Assembly (NCBI GenBank): GCA_022113835.1
Contig: JAILWY010000011.1
Coordinates: 1,984,001 to 2,048,000 of the forward strand
Length of the DNA stretch: 64,000 nucleotides
Origin: Atopsyche davidsoni
Taxonomy: Eukaryota > Arthropoda > Insecta > Trichoptera > Hydrobiosidae
Direction of reading: 5' to 3'
This document shows, one piece after another, positions 1-10,033 of the stretch (positions within the stretch are counted from its first letter, which is position 1; each line of letters begins with the position of its first letter). The position numbers were made by a program, and so were the translations under genes. The notes under the pieces were generated by a model. The model was not told the origin of the DNA, did not search any database, and saw only the letters and a list, made by a program, of their open reading frames with translations.

Positions 1-90
1 AAGCAGGAAACCAGCGTGGATGCGGAATTTACGCCAGTGGCTACGAGTCAAGAGTGCATGCGTTCAGTGAGATTCTCACCATAAGGTCAA
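1..90 (+). repeat. Non-LTR retrotransposon 3' fragment (RTE-like)
   Basis: The first bases carry the block that recurs at 10320, 36340, 45370 and 48000: a GTGGATGCGGAAT core followed by an AGTGGCT-like run and a 'CAGTGAGAT' tail. In better copies this reads as the C-terminal tail of a reverse-transcriptase polyprotein, of the form R-K-x-x-W-M-R-N-L. It continues off the left edge. Family assignment is inferred from the longer copies. Confidence 0.5.
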
Positions 91-399
91 AATTATATTT
101 GTGATCACCTCAACGAGTAGATCTCTATCTTGGAGCAGTCTTACTGATCTGACTTCACCGGTACAAATTCCGCATCCAAGATAACTTTCTTCTTCCAATG
201 TTTATTTTCCTTGGAATTTCAGCGGCAGTAGACTGTATAAAGCCAAAATGGTATACCATACGATTTTTATATCAGTATCTTGAATTATCAGTGGCGTGCC
301 GTGAGTTCGTGTATTTTAAAGAATCATTGGTATTATTGATCGATGTTTTTATGATTGCTGCTGAACTGACTGTAAATTGGTGTATCAGTCATCAGGTAG

Positions 400-513
400 A
401 CGTGGCTAGAGCTGGTCGAGGAGTGGTCGGCGAGGCCAAAGCTGGGCTGTCAGCGTGCACAGCTGGAGGAGCTGACAGCCGAGATATTGGAGAAGGAGCG
501 CCGCAGCGACTGA
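400..513 (+). CDS. Candidate terminal coding exon, unknown protein
   Basis: One frame is open from 400, just after an in-frame TAG at 397-399, to a TGA at 511-513. It encodes about 37 residues rich in E, L, R and K (an amphipathic segment ending ...EILEKERRSD). The third codon position is mostly G or C, unlike the AT-rich surroundings but like the T-box exon. There is no ATG, so it could only be a 3' exon. The nearest CAG (393-395) would leave the frame stopped at once, so an acceptor near 409 would be needed. It could equally be an unrecognised transposon fragment. It lies antisense to the T-box gene's presumed first intron. I do not recognise the peptide. Confidence 0.25.
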   Translation, partial: TWLELVEEWSARPKLGCQRAQLEELTAEILEKERRSD

Positions 514-1031
514 CGGCCGGTCGAAAAAAATGCCAGAGACAATAGCGCGAGGATGTCGCGGGACGCTCGACGTTGTTACATTCACATAATCATCAAGGGT
601 CTCATTAAGGTTGCTCGTTTGTCAAGTTGCCGTGTCGTATCGCCAACATTATTTTTTGTATAACGCGTACATGATTTATGCAATCGAGTACAGGTTTAAC
701 CAAGTTGTAGTATCGTATCGCTGACATGGTATTCATTTGCAAAAGGGTACTGTTTTATGATAAAGCCGATTCTTTAATTAATTCAGTTATTTATTAGAAG
801 TAAACATTTCTCATACCGAGGAGAATACACTGCATATATAGTACATAAAAAAATAATCTTATTGTAAATACTTGTGTATGCTTCAAATATTTATACGTAA
901 AATAAAAATACTCAGTTTTTTAATATTTAATTTAAACTGTGGGTAGTTAATTATGGGGTTGGTTCTGAGAGTCATTTTAATTTACGATGATTCTTAGGTC
1001 TTAAGCTATGTCCTTATATCCTTTTTCGTTT
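514..1031. other. AT-rich non-coding stretch
   Basis: I see no open frame of note, no repeat copy and no clear site here before the TTAA that begins the piggyBac-like element. Confidence 0.5.
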
Positions 1032-1035
1032 TTAA

Positions 1036-1048
1036 CCCTTAAATGCAT
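1036..1048 (+). repeat. piggyBac-like left terminal inverted repeat
   Basis: CCCTTAAATGCAT directly follows TTAA. It is a perfect 13-base match to the complement of 3032-3044. Confidence 0.9.
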
Positions 1049-1287
1049 CTTGACGTAAAACTGCAACATACCACTAAGACGGCTCCCAAATCATCAATAT
1101 GAGCGCAACGCCTACTGTTATAGAATTACTACTATCAGGATAATATTTTTTATCGAGAGGCATCACCTTTTTTTCTTTCGCGTCTGTCAAATGCCAGCTT
1201 GACATTCACAAAGCATTGACTGTCGGAAATTTGTAGCAGGTGAAAATTGGAATAGTGTTTTGTGGTGTAAATAGTTGATTTTCGAAG

Positions 1288-1479
1288 GTAAGTAAGTGCC
1301 AAAATTGTTATTTTATGTAATAATTCATCTTCTTTTCGGTACAATAATTGGTTTGGACAATAGCATTTTGGATTTTGTACAAATTGCTTCTATTTTGATG
1401 TTGTAAATCTACAACACTATGCATTTAGTAGAGACAGTATGCCCATATCTGTGATCTGATATATTTTATTGTTTTGCAG
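1288..1479 (+). other. Predicted intron in the transposon 5' leader
   Basis: A near-consensus donor AAG|GTAAGT is at 1285-1293. A T-rich tract ends in TTTTGCAG at 1479, directly before ATGCGA at 1480. Splicing would remove 192 bases and place the start codon at the first base of the next exon. A 5'-leader intron is plausible for a eukaryotic transposase gene. The prediction rests on splice signals alone. Confidence 0.55.
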
Positions 1480-1716
1480 ATGCGACCCATGAATTCAAAG
1501 GATATGGAAGAATATTTAGCCCAAATTGACGACGGAGAAAGGTCTGAAGATGATCTTGAGGAGTTTAGTGCAGAAGACCATGAAGTTTTTTATGAAAATC
1601 GAGAAGATTCACTTCACGATCTTGAGAGTCTGGTAGAGGAGGAACACGATGAGTGTGGTGATGATCCGCTCATGGCAGAAGACCCACCATTGATAAATGA
1701 AACACCCGCAACATGA
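1480..1716 (+). pseudogene. piggyBac-like transposase, acidic N-terminal part
   Basis: The frame starts at ATG 1480, right after the predicted splice acceptor; a second ATG at 1489 is the alternative start. It is strongly acidic, with runs of D and E over about 75 residues, as is common at the N-terminus of piggyBac transposases. It ends at a TGA at 1714-1716, overlapping the start of the catalytic frame in a different reading frame. In complete relatives one polypeptide continues from the acidic head through an insertion-rich domain into the DDD core. Here that connecting domain is absent, so this is the 5' half of a broken gene. An artefactual frameshift alone would not restore the missing domain. 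Confidence 0.75.
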
Positions 1717-2869
1717 TAGACTCCATAAGATAAGGCCCATAATTAGCCATCTCAATGAAAACTTTGCATCAGTTCCTATGGAGCAAAGGCTATCAATTGA
1801 TGAGCAGATGTGTGCTACAAAGGTAGCACACTTTATGAAACAGTATCTACCAAATAAACCACACAAGTGGGGATTCAAATTCTATGTAATGTGCAATGTA
1901 AAAGGCTATGCTCACAAATTTGAGATATACACTGGTCAAGAGAATGAGCGGTTTCAAGATGAGCCAGATTTTGGGCCAGTAGGAAATGTTGTTATCCGGC
2001 TAGCCAGAGGTGTCCCAAGGCATATAAATCATATTATATATTTTGACAACTTTTATACCTCTGTGCCACTAGTTACCCATCTTGCCAAACAAAGAATCTA
2101 CAGTCTAGGCACTGTACAGTACAACAGACTTGTAAATTGCAAACTAGCTGACAAAAAAACACTGATGAAAAAATCTGTTCCCCGTGGAACTTATGAAGGG
2201 CAAATGACTAGCTTTGATGGTGTTGATTTGACAGCTGTAACTTGGAGGGATAATAAAGCTGTCACTTTCCTATCAACATATGTTGGAGCAGAACCTGTCT
2301 CCCAAATAGAAAGGTTTGACCAAGCGAATAAGACTAGGGTCAAGATTTCTTGCCCACATATAATAAAGGAGTACAATGCCCATATGGGCGGAGTGGACCT
2401 CATGGACAGCTTCATTGGTAGGTATCGCATAGAAATGAGAAGTCGAAAGTGGTACCTACGTATCTTCTATCACTTATTAGACATGACAGTAATAAATTCT
2501 TGGCTTGCTTATAAAGATTTGAAAAGAGATGAAGATCCATCATCAATTCTGAATTTGTGTCACTATAGACTGGAACTAGCTGAGGTGTTAGCCAAAGTCA
2601 ATGATGCAGCTGTACTCTGTAACAAACGAGGAAGGCCCAGTAACAGAGTTGAAATGGAAATTCAAGCCAAAAAAAGGCGAGGGCCTGTTCAGCATGTTCC
2701 ACCTAAGGACATAAGGACAGATAATGTTGGTCATTGGCCCGATGACTGTGTTCGCAGCAGGTGCAAAATGCCTAGGTGTAAGGGATACACACAAACAAAG
2801 TGTGAGAAGTGTGGAGTAGCCCTTTGCCTTACTAAATCCAAGCATTGTTTCAAAGATTTTCATATGTAA
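1697..2869 (+). pseudogene. piggyBac-like transposase, catalytic core and zinc-binding tail
   Basis: This is a 390-codon frame. Near the start it has the core entry block (RLHKIRP..., residues 8-14), then the three expected catalytic aspartates: SIDEQM (about residue 34), YFDNFYTS (about residue 117) and GGVDLMDSF (about residue 233). The block RKWYLRIFYHLLDM follows. The last 45 residues contain a Cys-rich C-C-C-C-C-C-H-H arrangement typical of the C-terminal zinc-binding domain of piggyBac transposases. These enzymes cut and paste at TTAA. The frame lacks the N-terminal 200 or more residues of complete members, and ATG 1697 is just the first Met, not a proven start. The stop is TAA 2867-2869, with a polyadenylation signal 54 bases on. 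The core is remarkably uninterrupted. It could be a deletion derivative or, less likely, a truncated protein still made. Confidence 0.88.
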
Positions 2870-2922
2870 TTATAATGTCTAGTAAATGCATGGTGTTGCA
2901 TATCTGCAACATAAGGTTTTTT

Positions 2923-2928
2923 AATAAA
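2923..2928 (+). terminator. Polyadenylation signal of the transposase gene
   Basis: AATAAA lies 54 bases after the transposase stop and about 20 bases before a T-run, still inside the right terminal repeat. Confidence 0.6.
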
Positions 2929-3031
2929 ATAGTATAAAAAATTTTTTTTTTTTTTATTTCTATATATGTCTCCCTGCATTAGAATGTACATGTCTACAAG
3001 ATATATTTTTTTCAAGAGGTCAGAACAAGTC

Positions 3032-3044
3032 ATGCATTTAAGGG
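3032..3044 (-). repeat. piggyBac-like right terminal inverted repeat
   Basis: ATGCATTTAAGGG is followed by TTAA (3045-3048). It is the exact complement of the left end. Confidence 0.9.
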
Positions 3045-3048
3045 TTAA

Positions 3049-4128
3049 GGTTTCGGTTGTGTTGATGCAGTCATCTTCATGATGTTAAAGCTTCGATAAA
3101 TTTATTATTTTATTTGATGAAGTCAAAAATTTTAAACATTTTCTTATTCGATTTGCACAAGCAAATGTTGCATATAATATTTTGTTTATTTTCTTACTCA
3201 TCCAAAACAGGGTTTTTTTTTTTTACACATATTATGCCTACAAAAATCCACGATATCCGGAATATTAAATGTAATAATCTTGTATGAACACGAGTTATAT
3301 TTAACTAATTTTATATAAAAAAAACAACTAAGCAATAATTGTAGCAGACATTTGCGATTCAAGCGATCGAGCCGAGGTAAAATCAATATTCGTTAAATAA
3401 ATAATCCAAATATGCTAATTCGACGTCGACAGCTGTATCGGACGAAATACACAAAACAAACAAAAGAAAACAAAACAAAAAACAATCAAATACAAACAAA
3501 TTCCATCCACTTAGGGCGGTGTATCATTTTAAGTTGAACAAACGACGCCGGGCCGGGGCAAAAAAAAAAGGACAGAAACAGAAAAACGAACAATGCGCGA
3601 TCGCCGATCAGTCTTGTTAACAAGCCGGGCTTATCTGGGGCGCCTTATCGGCCCCGCATCACCTGTTCGCTTGCGGCCCTACCTGCCGACAGCCCTGCTG
3701 GATGAAGGACCCGCGCATACCTCAATGCAGTTCAAAAACAACTAATCATATCAGTCGACACTTTGAGTCGACGCCAATGCAGAAATCAATATATACGTTT
3801 TCAGGGATTTTGGAAAAAATTGTAGTATTGTGTTGTGTCCCCATCTTTCTGGCAGTTTTCGGATGCCATCTCGAAAAGACGATGTGTCTTTTGATGCACA
3901 ATCCATGAATCGATCCAATTTTGGACGTCTTCAAAAGAGCGGAAGTGCTGACGTCGACGAACACAAATGGTAGCCGGAAGGAGTTGTTTCCACTTCAGAA
4001 AAAGAAAGCCTAAAGATGAGGTTATAAAATGAAGTTAGTTGCAACACTGTCCGTTTCGATTTAATATTAGTAACGTCATCTTTTGAAAATCCTTTAAAAC
4101 TTATTTGTACACCAAATATATATATGGT
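3049..4128. other. Non-coding, with one GC-balanced island
   Basis: This is AT-rich sequence except for 3590-3730. Open frames here are short and show no protein-like pattern. Confidence 0.5.
3590..3730. promoter_or_regulatory. Candidate cis-regulatory island
   Basis: This is a balanced-composition, apparently single-copy block in AT-rich surroundings. It contains two GATA-type sites (TTATCTGG and CTTATCGG), a CACCTG E-box and a TTGTTAAC motif. Its position in the presumed first intron of a developmental T-box gene makes enhancer function plausible. There is no direct evidence. Confidence 0.25.
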
Positions 4129-4211
4129 AGTGAAGTGGTCGAAAACCTCTTTGATAATGACATACTTTTAATAATACGATGTGCTTCGTTTGCGATGAGA
4201 ATGACCTTGGA

Positions 4212-4218
<7 letters not shown>
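4129..4218 (+). repeat. Left arm of a long inverted repeat
   Basis: About 85 bases here (GTGGTCGAAAACC through GACCTTGGACTCTCAT) match the complement of 4692-4775 with few differences. The two arms flank a (TA)n tract and the pogo-like MITE. The outer part of each arm is the 3' end of the dispersed repeat seen at 17085-17405. Confidence 0.75.

Positions 4219-4286
<68 letters not shown>
4217..4286. repeat. (TA)n microsatellite
   Basis: About 35 uninterrupted TA units abut the left end of the pogo-like MITE. Confidence 0.95.
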
Positions 4287-4289
<3 letters not shown>

Positions 4290-4677
4290 GCTTAACGCGA
4301 GGAATATGTTCCGGAAAAAATCGCGTCAATCGGGGTTTTCGATTAAACATACATACATAGTTCAAAACTTAATACAAAAAAAAAGAATCATTTGAATCGA
4401 TCACTTTAATTTAAAGAACACTTTATGCAGTATTACATGTTATTTTTACAGAAAAATACATGTATTTTCTTTTGGGTAGCGTTTCTTTTACGTTTTTATA
4501 AATTACGTTCATAACGCCCGGCGCTGTTTTTTTTTATTGTTAAGACAAGTCATTGGCTACATTATGTTCATACACATTCTTTAAATAAGAAATTCGCGTA
4601 ATACGAGGCATTTTAACGCGAAATTTGAAATTCGCGTTATAGTGAAACCGCGCATAACGGAGTCGCGTAAAGAGGGG
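4287..4677. mobile_element. pogo/Tigger-like MITE
   Basis: The ends are CCCGCTTAACGCGA (left) and CGCGTAAAGAGGGG (right; complement CCCCTCTTTACGCG), each next to TA. CCCC-G-C-T-T-A-A-C-G-type ends with TA duplication are typical of pogo/Tigger elements of the Tc1/mariner superfamily. Further subterminal blocks with the pattern AACGCGAA repeat inside. There is no coding capacity. Confidence 0.6.
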
Positions 4678-4691
4678 TATTACTGTATAAA

Positions 4692-5045
4692 TATGAGTCC
4701 AATGTCATTCGCATCGCAAACGAAGCACATCGTATTATTAAAAGTATGTCATAATCAAGAAGGTTGACGACCAATTCACTGGGCATATACTCATGCTGAA
4801 CCAGTGTTCATGGTTTTCAATGGGGAAAATAGTGTAGTGGATCCCGGGTCCTTCTTATCCGCAGTTTTAATTTCTGCCCAAAGCTCTGGCGTTTAGATCT
4901 GATACTCCTTCTGCATTTAGGTACTTCAAGAGCACATCCTTCCATAATCATCCCAAGTCAACTGCTCTATTACTGATCCTTTACACGCGCTCAAGGCACA
5001 GAATGGCAGCCATACACAAGAAACTGAATGGGAAGAGCGGGGATT
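4692..5045 (-). repeat. Dispersed repeat family R, reverse copy
   Basis: The complement of this stretch shares long blocks with 17085-17405 and 20505-20665: the CACTACACTATTTTCCCC run, GTATCAGATCTAAACGC and a GCTCAGTGAA-type end. Its right part (4692-4775) is the inverted-repeat arm matching 4129-4218. The class is unknown; the 3' end resembles the tails of the non-LTR fragments. Confidence 0.7.
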
Positions 5046-5104
5046 ACTCTATAAGATTGATTGATTATATTGAATATACAAAACAGCTTGCTTAGATTTT
5101 ATAC

Positions 5105-5710
5105 TTAATTCACGCCACTGTTAATATCTTGAATATTTATTATTTGCGGTGTGTTTTAATAATTTAATAATAAACACTCTTTCGCACGCACCTCTATTAA
5201 ATACATATTTAATTATAAATATTTCAATATAAAAAAAAAACAGTTAAACCTTAAAAGGAAGTGCTGTGATTATATAATTATTTTTTAACTCTCTGCACGC
5301 CACTGTTAAATACCAATGACGGTAAGCATCCTGAATATATTTTAGAATATTATAAAACAAGTTAAATCTATAGAATTCACTCCCGTTAAAGTATAAGTAT
5401 AAATATTAAATATGATTTCAATTCACTAAGATTACAAATGTATAAATTTTAAGAATTTTTTAAAATTATATTTAGGTGCTTTTAAATAATGGTAAGTACC
5501 CTGAATATGTCATAATATTATAAAAAAAAATGTTTAAGCCTGTGCTGCGTTTTGATAATTAACAATCCAGTACTTTTCCGGCTTTATCTCACAACCCGCC
5601 ACTGTTAACCACCAATGTCGGTAAACATCCTGAATATTTCAAAATATCTAAAAAAAAAAAAAGGTTATACTGCTATAAGTACTGTGTTTAAACAATTAAC
5701 AATCTTGTAA
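5105..5710. repeat. Tandem array, about four 110-185 bp units
   Basis: The phrase GGTAAGCATCCTGAATAT recurs (near 5121 degraded, 5321, 5492 and 5621). In three units it is preceded by a CACGCCACTGTTAA block (5111, 5295, 5595). Each is followed by an A-run, a GTGCTGTG-like block and TAATTAACAAT. The units have diverged by several indels. Confidence 0.75.
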
Positions 5711-6109
5711 GTATTAATTAGCCGAGGTTAGAGACGAGGCTGCCCGAGAACGACCGGGGACCGATACCGCTCGCGAGGTCTTCAGATTCTCGCCGTTGAG
5801 AAAGAGAAAAAAAAAAAAAAAAAAAAAACTTTTCTACAAGATTTTGGAAGATACCGGGCCCTCCGAGACAGCTAGCATTCCGGGTGTCTAGCGCAGCGGC
5901 TCCTCAACTATTACCGTTCTAGGACCCCGAACCCAAAAAAAAAAAAACACAAAAATATGTACTTGCTACATCGCCTTTTAAACGATGTGTTAACCACAAA
6001 ATTTATTAGAGATTTCGCATTTTTGCACAACTGACCACCAGTCGGTGGTAATTTTCAGGGGTGTTATTTGGTGCAAGTTCTTTGTTTTTAGACACAAATC
6101 AAACTCGCA
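5711..6109. other. Non-coding with A-runs
   Basis: This holds two long A-tracts (about 5807-5828 and 5935-5946) around a short GC-richer block. I see no gene. Confidence 0.5.
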
Positions 6110-6400
6110 AACGAGTGTTCGGTGTTTATAGCCGATTGTCGGTTGCGTGGCCGCGCGTGCAGGCTGCTGGGAGGTGGTTAGTTTTGGAGCCACCGGGTGT
6201 CTCGGGCCGGCGCCCCTCGGCGTCCGTGCAGGCGCCACCTGGCCCCGGTAGCCGGCGCAGGAGCGAGGGAGACGACACGAGGGAGCGAGCGAGACAACGG
6301 CATCCATCACGCCGGTCCGTCATCATCATCATCATCATCATCGCGCTCGGCGAGATTACAGATGTCCCGGGCCGGTGGGGAGCACTCGAATTTGTAAAGT
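6110..6400. other. GC-rich, CpG-rich island with (CAT)n
   Basis: This 290-base block has many CpG dinucleotides and ends in a (CAT)8 tract at about 6320-6343. Open frames on both strands are low-complexity by-products of the composition. It could be an unmethylated regulatory island or an old GC-rich insertion. No conserved peptide is seen. Confidence 0.35.
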
Positions 6401-6511
6401 AACAGATACGTATTTATTATCGGCTCGTTTTGTGATGTCCGTCATTAATATTCTCGACGATAGAGCGCTGGTAAATTATTTTTATGACGCTCTGTCGATT
6501 TCGCTTGCTGT

Positions 6512-6735
6512 ACTTCAATTTTCGAATAAAATACTTGAGTGATTTTACACATTTTTGTTTTTATTAGTGACCGGTTTCGCCAACCTTTCACGTTGGCATT
6601 ATCGAACAGAGACTCTGTTGATAATGCCAACGTGAAAGGTTGGCGAAGCCGGTCACTAATAAAAACAAAAATGTGGAAAATCACTCAAGTATTTTATTCA
6701 AAAATATTAAAATGGAATTCCACCAAGTACTGTCA
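6512..6735. mobile_element. Fold-back MITE, copy 1
   Basis: The core 6525-6699 is an almost perfect palindrome with arms of about 85 bases meeting at AACAGAGACTCTGTT (near 6609). Each arm contains AATACTTGAGTGATTTT, a GTTTTTATTAGTGACCGG run and GCCAACCTTTCACGTTGGC. The outer right end has GGAATTCCACCAAGTACT. Copies at 19535-19720 and 23255-23400 share the same parts. No coding sequence is present. Confidence 0.88.
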
Positions 6736-6759
6736 AAAATATTGAACTTCAATTTTCAA

Positions 6760-7129
6760 TATTTTTAAAATGGTATATAATATAAATAAATATATCACAC
6801 ATATAAAAAATGTCTTTTGCTCATACACAAAACTATTGATATTTTTTTTTAGGTGTAATATATAGCTTTTTATACAAGGCAAACTACTCATATTTCGACC
6901 AACTCATGTAATCATTTCAATGATCTAGTTAAATATGATCATATAAAATTGAGCTACCTTAACCATATTTAATAATTTTTTCAAAGAGTACTCGGTGGGA
7001 TTCAATATTGCGCTTTTCCGTATAGTTTTAATCGGATGCTACAAGTGTTTGCTAATACGCTAAGTGGTCATCTTCAGCCAAAAACAAAAAAAAAAGTTAA
7101 AACTCTTAAAATACCAGTGTTTCAACCCA
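6760..7129. other. AT-rich stretch with a stray MITE-like end
   Basis: AGAGTACTCGGTGGGATTC at about 6985 resembles the outer end of the fold-back MITE. Nothing else is supported. Confidence 0.35.
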
Positions 7130-7310
7130 TTCGCGACAGACAGTCTCCGTGTCATTAATGCAGAGTGCTGACCCCTTCGCGTCTGCTGAAAGTGCAGAGC
7201 GCGCCGAAGCCTTAATTTAATCAATTACCAACCGGGGTTGAGGGGTTAAACCCGGCGGGGCTGGGATCTGACGTCACCATCCCTTGTCCAATATTCATTA
7301 TACGCGAGTC
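7130..7310. promoter_or_regulatory. Candidate cis-regulatory island with CRE
   Basis: This balanced-composition block contains a perfect CRE palindrome TGACGTCA, a CCAATATTCATTA block and a homeodomain-type TTAATTTAATCAATTA run. It appears to be single copy within the window. Function is inferred from composition and motifs only. Confidence 0.25.
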
Positions 7311-8935
7311 TAAAGATTTTTGAAACTGTTTTCAGATCGATAAAACGGTTAATTTTTTTAGCTCCATAAAAAGAAAACAACTATGCTTTACGAGTAGACT
7401 GACAACGGAATCATAATAATACCTTATATATATTTCAGAATACTGAAAGCACTGTGCGTTTAAGAGGTATGCTGAAATAGGTATCTTACTCATAGTGGCT
7501 CGACACCTCAGAAGGGGTGGGCCGGTCGAGGGTGGGGGATGGAAGGGGTAGCACGCTCAGTAAACAGTGCCTCCAGGGGTGTGGAGAACACACTGAGCAC
7601 ACGCTGCATCATCCCTTACTACCTTCACGCCTCCAGGGCCGAGTTAGAGCCCGGGGTTGGCTTAAGAAATTAGCGGCGATTCGACTACACTCTGAGAATA
7701 ACTAAACGCACCCCCCCGCTGAAAAATTCTAAATTGACGAGAAAGCCTTGCAAAAATAATTTTAATGCATACGTAAATAATAACGACTATTCAATCGACC
7801 TCCATTTTTCATGAATTGATTAATCGAAAATGGTGTATTATCAGTTTTAGGGGTGGTTCAAGATGGTGCATGAAGAAAATACATAGAATACCCAAGAACC
7901 GAATTTTTTATTTTTATTTCAATAATGTTGCAGAAATAAAATAAATTTATTTTTTTAAACACGTTTTACTTCAATATTTTTTTTGTTAAAAGCTTTAAGT
8001 ACGCTATAAACTTTTTGAAAAGTTTATTGGGTATTAATTTGTTTGAGCGCCAGTATAATATGTTTTGAGTTATAAAAGTAAGCACAGCAAAATAAGAATA
8101 TTTACTACATATCAAATGTAATTTTGTATTAAATTAAATGTATCTCTTGTCTACTGGATTTGTCGTCTATAATAACGATACAATCATACTGTTGCAATAT
8201 ATATTTTTTTAAACTTTTAAGAATTTAAACAGATTCGGTGTCAACTGCTAAGGTATTCAGTACCAGAAAGAGCCAGACGCTGCTAATTCAGGGTAAACAC
8301 GAGGGCGACAATACTACTTAGCTATTCAAGCGACATCTCTCACTGTAGACTCCGTTCTTACAGACACCTAAAGTCAAATAAGACAATTCACTTGAGTAAT
8401 CCACTAACCACACATTCGCTATTTAGGATTTAAATTCCACCCTGGCAAACGAATTCCTAATCTGTCATGAGTTGTACTCCTACATCAAAATAAAATTATA
8501 TTTTATGCTTTCAGAAAATATTAAATCAATATAAATATTTTCAATACGCTCCATATCAAACACAAGAATGCCTTGTAATTTTATTTAAAAAATAAAGCTA
8601 TACCTAATAATTAAGAACTGCCAATGAAAATATTCCAATGTGTTTTTTCAATTAAAAAAATATATATAATACCTAAAACGCACTTTTTATACAAATTTTA
8701 AGTTTTTACTTTTATATTCGTTGTATAAAAATATTTTTTGATGTTAAGTGAGTACACAACCTATTATTTTATTTTAATAGGAATTTATAATTTTAGCTTA
8801 TGTTTGCATTATAAATAAATTTCACTGGCTTTCATAAAATACATGTCCAAGCAAACGTATAATTTACACCGCCATCATTTTGCACCGTGAAAAGTTATAT
8901 TTACGGTGCCCTCCCTCTTCAGAGTAACAACCCTT
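7311..8935. other. Non-coding, mainly AT-rich
   Basis: A GC-richer patch at 7500-7700 carries no recognisable peptide. The rest is A/T runs. No gene or repeat copy is seen. Confidence 0.5.
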
Positions 8936-8956
8936 GCACGTGGCCGTGCACATGCA

Positions 8957-8976
8957 AACTAACCTAACCTAACCCA
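8957..8976. repeat. Short telomere-like run (CCTAA)n
   Basis: A short CTAACCTAACCTAACCC run equals about three units of the insect telomeric repeat TTAGG on the opposite strand. A second run lies at 59795-59815. It is too short to indicate a chromosome end. Confidence 0.5.
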
Positions 8977-9635
8977 CCCCGGCCACGCTGAAATCCCATA
9001 AGATAAATGCGGATAACGCGGCCGATACACTTCATTCTAATATGCCCGGCTAACAATCCTAACCCACCCCTGGTTTACAGTGGATATTAAACTGCGAACT
9101 ACCCCTAAATTATTAAAACACGCACGAGGCGTATATTTTGCGTATGTGCCAAAATCGCTTTTTGCTAAATATATACAGATTCCAGTCACGTCAGTTTGGG
9201 ATTCACCTGCTGGGGAATCGGAAATCGAATCGAGCATCTCTCTATCATGATCCAGCAGACTAACTAAAGCATTTTTTATAATTTTTATTGAAATAAAATA
9301 TTTAAAAAAATATATATTTAATAGTTTATATGTTTAGAGCCGCTGGCCCTTCACAGTACAGTGGCTCTCAAGCCCGGTGCACGACCCCTGTCCCTCGGGA
9401 GCACCCCTGTACTCGCGGGCCGCAGATCTGTGAAAACCCCCTGCGTTACTTGCACCAGCTGCAAACTTTCCTTATATACTATATATATAATATAACATAT
9501 ACTATATAAATTAAATAATTCTGACATACAACAAAAAAATGTTGATATTAATATTTTCGATGTGCATAAGTATAAATATCGTTTAGTCTGTGGCAAGATG
9601 TACAAATGCTAAGAAGCAATATCGTATCGATTCGG
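8977..9635. other. Non-coding; hAT-like end motif at 9359
   Basis: CAGTGGCTCTCAAGCC at 9359 resembles the end of the hAT-type element at 56527-56906, but I found no partner end. Frames across this stretch are not protein-like. Confidence 0.35.
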
Positions 9636-9655
9636 GCGTCACACCAGTGTGACGC
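9636..9655. repeat. Perfect 9-bp inverted repeat
   Basis: GCGTCACAC and GTGTGACGC are separated by CA. This is a short dyad that could bind a dimeric factor. An (ATT)n run follows at about 9680-9698. Confidence 0.7.
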
Positions 9656-9804
9656 ATAATCTTTACAGTGTACATTTATTATTATTATTATTATTATTTA
9701 TAGCATTTAGAGGAAGAGTGGCTGCGTCTCGCTCGCGCAGCCTTTAATCCGATCTTTTCAAATTCAAACTGAAAATCCGTTAGCGGTTCCGTTGCGAAGT
9801 GCTG

Positions 9805-9950
9805 AGCCGCCGTGACGTCACCAGGGGGGGGGGGGGGGGGGGCGGGGTGGGGGGCCAGCCAATCACGAGCCGAGGGGAGGGGGCACTCGCAAGGGGATTC
9901 AAAAAGGGAACGCGGATTATTCCATTTTTAAAATTGTTTTAAAAATGGAA
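9805..9950. promoter_or_regulatory. CRE / G-run / CCAAT cluster with a hairpin
   Basis: In order: TGACGTCA (9813-9820), a run of about 19 G (9824-9842), GGCGGGG, an AGCCAATCA CCAAT box (about 9858), and a perfect 14-bp inverted repeat TTCCATTTTTAAAA with a 3-base loop (9920-9950). The grouping resembles a CpG-type promoter, yet no open frame follows on either strand. It may be an unannotated transcription start or an inserted promoter-like piece. Confidence 0.3.
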
Positions 9951-10033
9951 CTGCTTTTGCGACTGAATTAATTCTTACTGAAATTCCTGAATTATAAAGT
10001 ATATACAGACTGATACTTATATATATTAGTATT

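Larger units (their letters stand above)
1032..3048 (+). mobile_element. piggyBac-like DNA transposon, internally deleted
   Basis: The element is bounded by TTAA at 1032-1035 and 3045-3048, the target duplication expected of the piggyBac superfamily. Immediately inside are perfect 13-bp inverted repeats, CCCTTAAATGCAT at 1036-1048 and its complement at 3032-3044. Between them, in order, are a 5' untranslated exon, an intron (1288-1479), a short acidic N-terminal frame (1480-1716), a long transposase frame with all three catalytic aspartates (1697-2869), and an AATAAA signal at 2923-2928. The body is 2,009 bp, short for an autonomous member, and the two frames do not join. The region between the acidic head and the catalytic core is missing, so the copy is probably not autonomous. 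The intact ends and TTAA suggest a fairly young insertion that could still be moved in trans. Confidence 0.93.

Noticed and set aside
4105..4395. Frames of I-Y repeats
   Set aside because: Direct translation of the (TA)n microsatellite; the same applies at 38031 and 48710.
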